Shown here: in pieces, positions 62,413 to 64,000 of the stretch
Position numbering within the stretch: position 1 is the stretch's first letter
Layout of the letters: the number at the start of each line of letters is the position of its first letter
From: Catalinimonas alkaloidigena
Lineage (GTDB): Bacteria; Bacteroidota; Bacteroidia; Cytophagales; Flexibacteraceae
DNA length: 64,000 nt
Direction of reading: 5' to 3'
NCBI RefSeq assembly: GCF_900100765.1
Contig: NZ_FNFO01000008.1
Location: 1-64,000, forward strand
Notes under the pieces: generated by a model
Told to the model about the DNA's origin: nothing
Seen by the model: the letters and a program-made list of their open reading frames with translations, nothing else
Database searches by the model: none
Position numbers and translations under genes: made by a program

Positions 62413-62519
62413 ACGACTTCATAACATGATCGAGCTTACCAGGTAGAATCAGAGTCAGGAAACAGATCTTCGCTTGGTTATCCTTCCAAGTGATATAACC
62501 TCTTTTCTCTTCAAAAAGT
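62413..62519. other. Spacer after the 40-bp palindrome
   Basis: About 107 bases between the palindrome and the convergent membrane-protein gene. Only a small CTTGG/CCAAG hairpin near 62474-62491 is visible. There is no gene or clear terminator. Confidence 0.4.
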
Positions 62520-63362
62520 CTAGAAAAGGTAAAAAAGGGCGGGGAGGTAGAACACGGCGTCGCCCCATTTGCGATACCGCTCGTTCGGCAGAAACACGCG
62601 GGGAAAAAGTAAAACGCTGCCCATTAGCGCCAGCATGGCCCCTTCGATTCCCGCGGCCTCCAGCAGCAACCTCTCGCCTTCGCCCGCGACCAGTAACAGC
62701 AGCAGCGAGGCGACTCCCGACAGAGCCAGCCCCAACCGGCGGAGGCGTTCACGCCCCCAGCTGCGCGCCAGAGAGGGTTGACCGAGCCGTTCGTCGGCGT
62801 GGAACTCGTACCAGGAAAACGTCAGCAGGTTCAGCAAGGCGATCAAACAAAACACCAGCAGAAGCGGGTAGACCAATCCGGGAATCGTTTCGGCTTGCAC
62901 CAGGGCCGGGCCCCACACGCCCGCCGTGTACAGAATCGCCACAAAGTATTCTTTATGAAACCAGGGAATGGGGTTGCGCCCCCCCCGCCGGGCCAGCAGC
63001 AGATACGCCGCCACGTAGCCCGTCATTCCCAACCCGAACCAGAGTACTTCCTGAGGAATGAAAAAGGCCAGCGCCAAGCCGGCCACCACGGCTCCCCCAC
63101 AAAACACCCACCACGTCAGTTGATAGCGCCAGAAAAAATCGTGACGGGCCGTGGGCGGCGCCTTGTCCAGCGCGCTGACGTCCGAGAGCCGATCCACCGC
63201 GTAAATCACAAACACAGCCAGCGCCAGGGCAACGTACTCCGGCCAACGCCCGGTGACACTCACCAACCGATGCACCATGTAACTACTGACCACTGCGCCC
63301 AGCACCACGTCGAGGCTCAGCCAGCGCAACAGATCGCCTATGTACCGCAATGTGTCTCGCAT
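62520..63362 (-). CDS. UbiA-like membrane protein, unknown function
   Basis: A 280-residue protein with about eight hydrophobic helices. The segment VIYAVDRLSDVSALDKAP resembles the Asp-rich motif of UbiA prenyltransferases, though the second Asp motif is less clear, so it may be an inactive or atypical member. The C terminus is FYLPALFYLF. The amidohydrolase upstream on the same strand may share its transcript. The function is unknown. Confidence 0.6.
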   Translation of the reverse strand: MRDTLRYIGDLLRWLSLDVVLGAVVSSYMVHRLVSVTGRWPEYVALALAVFVIYAVDRLSDVSALDKAPPTARHDFFWRYQLTWWVFCGGAVVAGLALAFFIPQEVLWFGLGMTGYVAAYLLLARRGGRNPIPWFHKEYFVAILYTAGVWGPALVQAETIPGLVYPLLLVFCLIALLNLLTFSWYEFHADERLGQPSLARSWGRERLRRLGLALSGVASLLLLLVAGEGERLLLEAAGIEGAMLALMGSVLLFPRVFLPNERYRKWGDAVFYLPALFYLF

Positions 63363-63397
63363 CGGCCTCCAACTAGCATGAGAAATAACCAGGTGAA

Positions 63398-64000
63398 CTA
63401 CTTCGCTTCGTAGACGAGTTCGCCGTTCAGGTACGTGCGCACGACACGCACGTTGCGCAACTCCGTGGCGGGAGCTTCCATCAGATCCTGTTCAAGAATT
63501 ACGAAATCGGCCACTTTTCCGGCTTTCAGACTGCCCTTTTGTTCCTCTTCAAAATTGCTGTACGCCGCCCAGCGCGTCATGCCCAGCAGCGCCTCCTGGC
63601 GACTGATCGCGTTTTCGGGCTGAAATCCCCCCTCCGGCCAGTCTTTGCCGTCCTGCCGAAAAACCGCCGCGTGAAATCCGTACAGAGGATTGATGTCTTC
63701 GACCGGAAAATCGCTACCCAGCGCCAGCATGCCGTACGCCTCCAGCATGTCGCGGTAGGCATAGGCGGTTTGCACGCGCTCGGTACCCAGGCGCTCTTCG
63801 GCCCAATACATATCGGAGGTAGCGTGGGTCGGCTGTACCGACGGGATGATGTCGTACTCACCGAACAGGGGCACGTCGTTGTCGGCAACTACCTGCGCGT
63901 GTTCAATCCGCCAGCGACGGTCGTTCGCGCCGCCCAGCGTCTGCGCATAAAGCTGTAAAATCAGGCGATTGGCCGAATCGCCGATGCAGTGCGTGTTCAT
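63398..64000 (-). CDS. Amidohydrolase family protein (YtcJ-like), 5' part missing
   Basis: The last 200 residues of a metal-dependent amidohydrolase (family 3). Conserved parts are NTHCIGDSANRLIL, EHAQVV, SVQPTHATSDMYWAEERLG, LALGSDFPVEDINPLYGFHAAV and GSLKAGKVADFVILEQDLM. The open frame continues past the right edge (64000), where an in-frame Met happens to sit, so it is a partial gene, not a short one. The substrate is unknown; such proteins hydrolyse amide or related bonds and are often exported. Confidence 0.87.
   Translation of the reverse strand: MNTHCIGDSANRLILQLYAQTLGGANDRRWRIEHAQVVADNDVPLFGEYDIIPSVQPTHATSDMYWAEERLGTERVQTAYAYRDMLEAYGMLALGSDFPVEDINPLYGFHAAVFRQDGKDWPEGGFQPENAISRQEALLGMTRWAAYSNFEEEQKGSLKAGKVADFVILEQDLMEAPATELRNVRVVRTYLNGELVYEAK

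Noticed and set aside
62777-63413. A + strand open frame opposite the UbiA-like gene
   Set aside because: It is His/Gln/Pro-rich and antisense to a clear multi-helix membrane protein.
1-64000. CRISPR arrays, tRNA/rRNA genes or prophage
   Set aside because: I looked for evenly spaced repeats, tRNA-like ends in spacers and phage structural genes and saw none. A tRNA search program would settle the tRNA question.

Overview
This window is chromosomal DNA of a Bacteroidota bacterium, most like the gliding Cytophagia-type members. The evidence is a complete type IX secretion/gliding core (porP, gldK, gldL, gldM, gldN), a secreted protein with a type IX sorting tail, Bacteroidota-specific families (DUF2480, DUF4271, GldK-type lipoproteins), bacillithiol-system proteins (YpdA, YtxJ), and the Bacteroidota promoter pattern (TTG, about 19-20 bases, TAnnTTTG) in front of many genes. 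The DNA is moderately GC-rich and densely packed. Genes lie on both strands. I saw no prophage, insertion sequence, CRISPR array, rRNA or tRNA gene.

Layout. 1-570: non-coding, with one DnaA-box match and a cluster of AGCT/CTAG words, ahead of rpmH-rnpA. 573-5310 (+): rpmH, rnpA, an S41 protease, tsaB, a DUF2480 gene and an MpaB/Lcp-like oxygenase. 5288-9827 (-): CREST membrane hydrolase, ypdA, the rpsU-xer-hpf operon and an acyl-CoA dehydrogenase. 10244-13172 (+): nucleotide-sugar genes (UDP-glucose dehydrogenase, UDP-glucuronate decarboxylase, hexapeptide acetyltransferase). 13169-16621 (-): ytxJ, a repeat-rich basic secreted protein, a small lipoprotein and a fused alpha/beta 2-oxoacid dehydrogenase E1. 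16795-21393 (+): M16 protease, ispF, mnmD and a type IX-secreted protein. 21469-26846: metK with a long structured leader, an RsmI-like methyltransferase, DUF2905, esterase, M61 peptidase and a small unknown.

26990-30441 (+): membrane MutS-like ATPase, then purK-purE. 30474-32371 (-): cyclase-family hydrolase and hemW. 32351-43039 (+): Omp85 protein, WecA/MraY-type transferase, DUF4271, hemD, then porP-gldKLMN. 43072-54707: uvrC, AI-2E-family transporter, TerC, asnS, small membrane and secreted proteins, an ArsR regulator, yjjG, a large M1 peptidase and two secreted proteins. 55174-62275 (+): a secreted unknown, then a TetR regulator with a TolC/adaptor/RND efflux operon, with matching palindromes before the regulator and the pump. 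62276-64000: a perfect 40-bp palindromic repeat, a UbiA-like membrane protein and the 3' part of an amidohydrolase that runs off the window.

Most genes are housekeeping or envelope functions. The most unusual signals are non-coding: the metK leader, the hairpin over the xer start codon, the TetR-box pair, the palindrome over the porP promoter, the 40-bp palindrome, the possible origin region, and two genes whose start codon lies only a few bases past the -7 box.
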